Shown here: positions 62,458-64,000 of the stretch, in pieces
Layout: each line of letters begins with the position of its first letter
How positions within the stretch are numbered: position 1 is the first letter of the stretch
From: Pseudolysinimonas_A sp049651805
Lineage (GTDB): Bacteria > Actinomycetota > Actinomycetes > Actinomycetales > Microbacteriaceae
Assembly: GCF_049651805.1 (NCBI RefSeq)
Contig: NZ_JBASCU010000042.1
Span: forward strand, 15,412 to 79,411
DNA: 64,000 nt
Reading direction: 5' to 3'
Notes under the pieces: model-generated
The model's input: only the letters and a program-made list of their open reading frames with translations
Told to the model about the DNA's origin: nothing
Databases searched by the model: none
Position numbers and translations under genes: made by a program

Positions 62458-63960
62458 TTGCAGAACCGCGGAATCGGCGCCTGGCTGACCACGCGCGCCG
62501 CCACCTCGGCGGACGCCGTCGCCCTCGTCTATGGCGAGGGCGAGACCATGACCATGACTTACGGCGAGCTCGGCGACCGTGCCGCGCGCTGGGCCGCGGT
62601 GTTCACCGCGCGCGGCATCGGCAGAGGCGATCGCATCGCGTTCCTCGGCGAGAACCAACCGGCGTTCGTCGAGGTGCTGTTCGGTGCCGCCCGGGTCGGT
62701 GTCGTCTTCGTGCCGGTGAACACCCGGCTCGCGGCACCGGAGGTCGCGCACATTCTCACCGACAGCGGGACGAAGCTGCTCGTGCACGATGACAAGTGTG
62801 CGACCGTCGCGACGGAGGCGGCCGGAGACCTGCCGCGGATCGCGGTGGGGGCCGAAGCGGATGCCGCGCTCGCCGCCGTCGAGCCGGCACCCGAGACGCC
62901 GGGGGTCGGGCTCGATGACCCCGCCGCGATCCTCTACACGTCGGGGACCACGGGCCGGCCCAAGGGCGCGGTGCTCACCCACGGCAACCTCACCTGGAAC
63001 AGCCTCAACACCCTCGTCGACGTCGACATCGTCTCGACGGATGTCGCGCTCATCATCTCGCCGTTGTTCCACGCGGCGTCGCTGGGAATGGGGCTGCTGC
63101 CGGTGATGCTCAAGGGGGCGACCGTCGTGCTCGAGCGGGCGTTCGACGCCGGCCGCGCGCTGCGGCTCATCGAGCAGCACGGCGTCACGATGCTCAGCGG
63201 CGTGCCGACGACCTACCAGTTCATGGCAGAGCATCCCGACTGGGCATCGACCGACCTCTCGACCCTGGGGAAGCTGACCTGCGGCGGGTCGCCGGTGCCG
63301 ACCCGGGTGCTCGAAGCCTTCGAGGCGCGCGGCCTCTCGTTCTCGCAGGGCTACGGCATGACCGAGACATCCCCTGGGGCGACCTACCTGCCGGCGACGC
63401 GCACGCGCGCCAAGATGGGCTCCGCCGGGCAGCCGCACTTCTTCACCGAGGTGCGGGTCGTCGATGAGAACGGTGAGTCGCTCGAACCCGGCGAGATCGG
63501 CGAGATCCAGGTACGGGGGCCGAACGTCACCCCCGGGTATCACGGCAACCCGGCGGCCACGGCGGAGGCGTTCACGGCCGACGGCTGGTTCCGCACCGGT
63601 GACCTCGGCTCGTTCGACGACGAGGGCTACCTGTTCGTCGCCGACCGGCTCAAGGACATGATCATCTCGGGCGGAGAGAACATCTACCCCGCCGAGGTCG
63701 AAGACCTCATCCTCGGACTCGACGAGGTGACCGGGGCCGCCGTGATCGGCATCCCCGACGAGCGCTGGGGCGAGACGCCGTGGGCCGTCGTGACCCTGCG
63801 CCACGGGGCCGAGCTCAGCACCGAGCGCCTGGCGGAGTACCTGAACGGTCGCATCGCACGCTACAAGATCCCCAAGAACGTGGTCGTGGTCGACGAACTC
63901 CCGCGCACCGCATCGGGCAAGGTGCGCAAACTCGACCTCCGCCAGCGCTTCACCTCGTGA
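62458..63960 (+). CDS. Acyl-CoA synthetase (AMP-forming)
   Basis: A 500-residue adenylate-forming ligase. The P-loop YTSGTTGRPKG starts at residue 160. GYGMTETSPGATYLP, WFRTGDLGSFDDEGYLFVADRLKD and PRTASGKVRK (Lys) are core motifs A5-A10. It uses TTG 62458 as start, after GAGGAGGG. It should activate the substrate acid to its CoA ester at the first step of the operon's pathway. It is similar to medium-chain or aromatic acid ligases; the exact acid is unknown. Confidence 0.9.
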   Translation: MQNRGIGAWLTTRAATSADAVALVYGEGETMTMTYGELGDRAARWAAVFTARGIGRGDRIAFLGENQPAFVEVLFGAARVGVVFVPVNTRLAAPEVAHILTDSGTKLLVHDDKCATVATEAAGDLPRIAVGAEADAALAAVEPAPETPGVGLDDPAAILYTSGTTGRPKGAVLTHGNLTWNSLNTLVDVDIVSTDVALIISPLFHAASLGMGLLPVMLKGATVVLERAFDAGRALRLIEQHGVTMLSGVPTTYQFMAEHPDWASTDLSTLGKLTCGGSPVPTRVLEAFEARGLSFSQGYGMTETSPGATYLPATRTRAKMGSAGQPHFFTEVRVVDENGESLEPGEIGEIQVRGPNVTPGYHGNPAATAEAFTADGWFRTGDLGSFDDEGYLFVADRLKDMIISGGENIYPAEVEDLILGLDEVTGAAVIGIPDERWGETPWAVVTLRHGAELSTERLAEYLNGRIARYKIPKNVVVVDELPRTASGKVRKLDLRQRFTS

Positions 63961-63967
63961 CCTCGGT

Positions 63968-64000
63968 GGTCGAGTAGCCGCGCAGCGGCGTGTCGAGACC
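63968..64000. repeat. GGTCGAGTAG...TGTCGAGACC palindromic repeat, copy 6
   Basis: This 33-base copy, GGTCGAGTAGCCGCG...GCGTGTCGAGACC, ends exactly with the window and lies eight bases beyond the ligase stop. Confidence 0.72.

Overview
The window is high-GC, densely packed actinobacterial chromosome. A DUF222/HNH gene of the 13E12 type, many GTG starts and ATGA overlaps, TAnnnT boxes a few bases before start codons, the rsmI/pmt and metG-tatD-rsmA-ispE neighbourhoods, and short palindromes of the type GGTCGAGTAG...TGTCGAGACC all point to Microbacteriaceae (an inference from content; no database search was possible).

Layout. 1-2219: an unidentified 3' gene fragment, a Ddn-like deazaflavin oxidoreductase and a DUF222/HNH gene. 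2242-9897: an aromatic-acid locus. A MobA-like flavoprotein hydroxylase faces an operon holding a FAH-RraA fusion, a GntR/FCD regulator, a DapA-family lyase, HpaE and a textbook homoprotocatechuate 2,3-dioxygenase (HpaD). 9923-13847: a DEAD-box helicase, a DUF4349 lipoprotein, a small charged protein, an alpha/beta hydrolase and a gene scrap. 13848-21073: a complete YtfQ-YtfR-YtfT-YjfF-type sugar ABC operon with a LacI regulator and an unusual second double-domain ATPase. 21330-26477: an MFS gene, then the ribonucleotide reductase operon. Its promoter region carries a DnaA-box cluster and two NrdR-like boxes. NrdA lacks the usual C-terminal cysteines; these sit in a separate 35-residue reading frame that overlaps nrdA. 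NrdB carries Glu and Phe at the positions that mark class Ic (Chlamydia-like) R2 proteins.

26507-40018: a VapBC-like pair, a Nudix hydrolase, HrpA, an ArsR/SRPBCC pair, two rhodanese-type sulfurtransferases, an aldo/keto reductase, a DUF255 protein, a DUF3060 lipoprotein, a CoA-binding protein and the sulfhydrylase MetY. 40028-47373: protein mannosyltransferase (pmt), followed on the same strand by two large paralogous surface or membrane proteins of unknown function. These join secreted Cys-containing Ig-like repeats to a shared multi-spanning C-terminal module. 47522-53162: rsmI, a small lipoprotein-like gene, then metG-tatD-rsmA-ispE. 53336-63960: an esterase and an uncharacterised catabolic locus. 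This locus has a NitT/TauT-type ABC importer, a PaaX-family regulator, and an SDR-amidohydrolase-acyl-CoA dehydrogenase-MaoC-CoA ligase operon. A matched two-part operator-like sequence occurs at both divergent and downstream promoters.

Strongest leads: the detached NrdA redox tail beside a class Ic-type R2; DnaA boxes next to NrdR boxes before nrdA; the pmt-linked pair of Ig-repeat membrane proteins; the PaaX-type operator pair and its unassigned pathway; and a perfect 20-bp inverted repeat placed symmetrically between pmt and rsmI.
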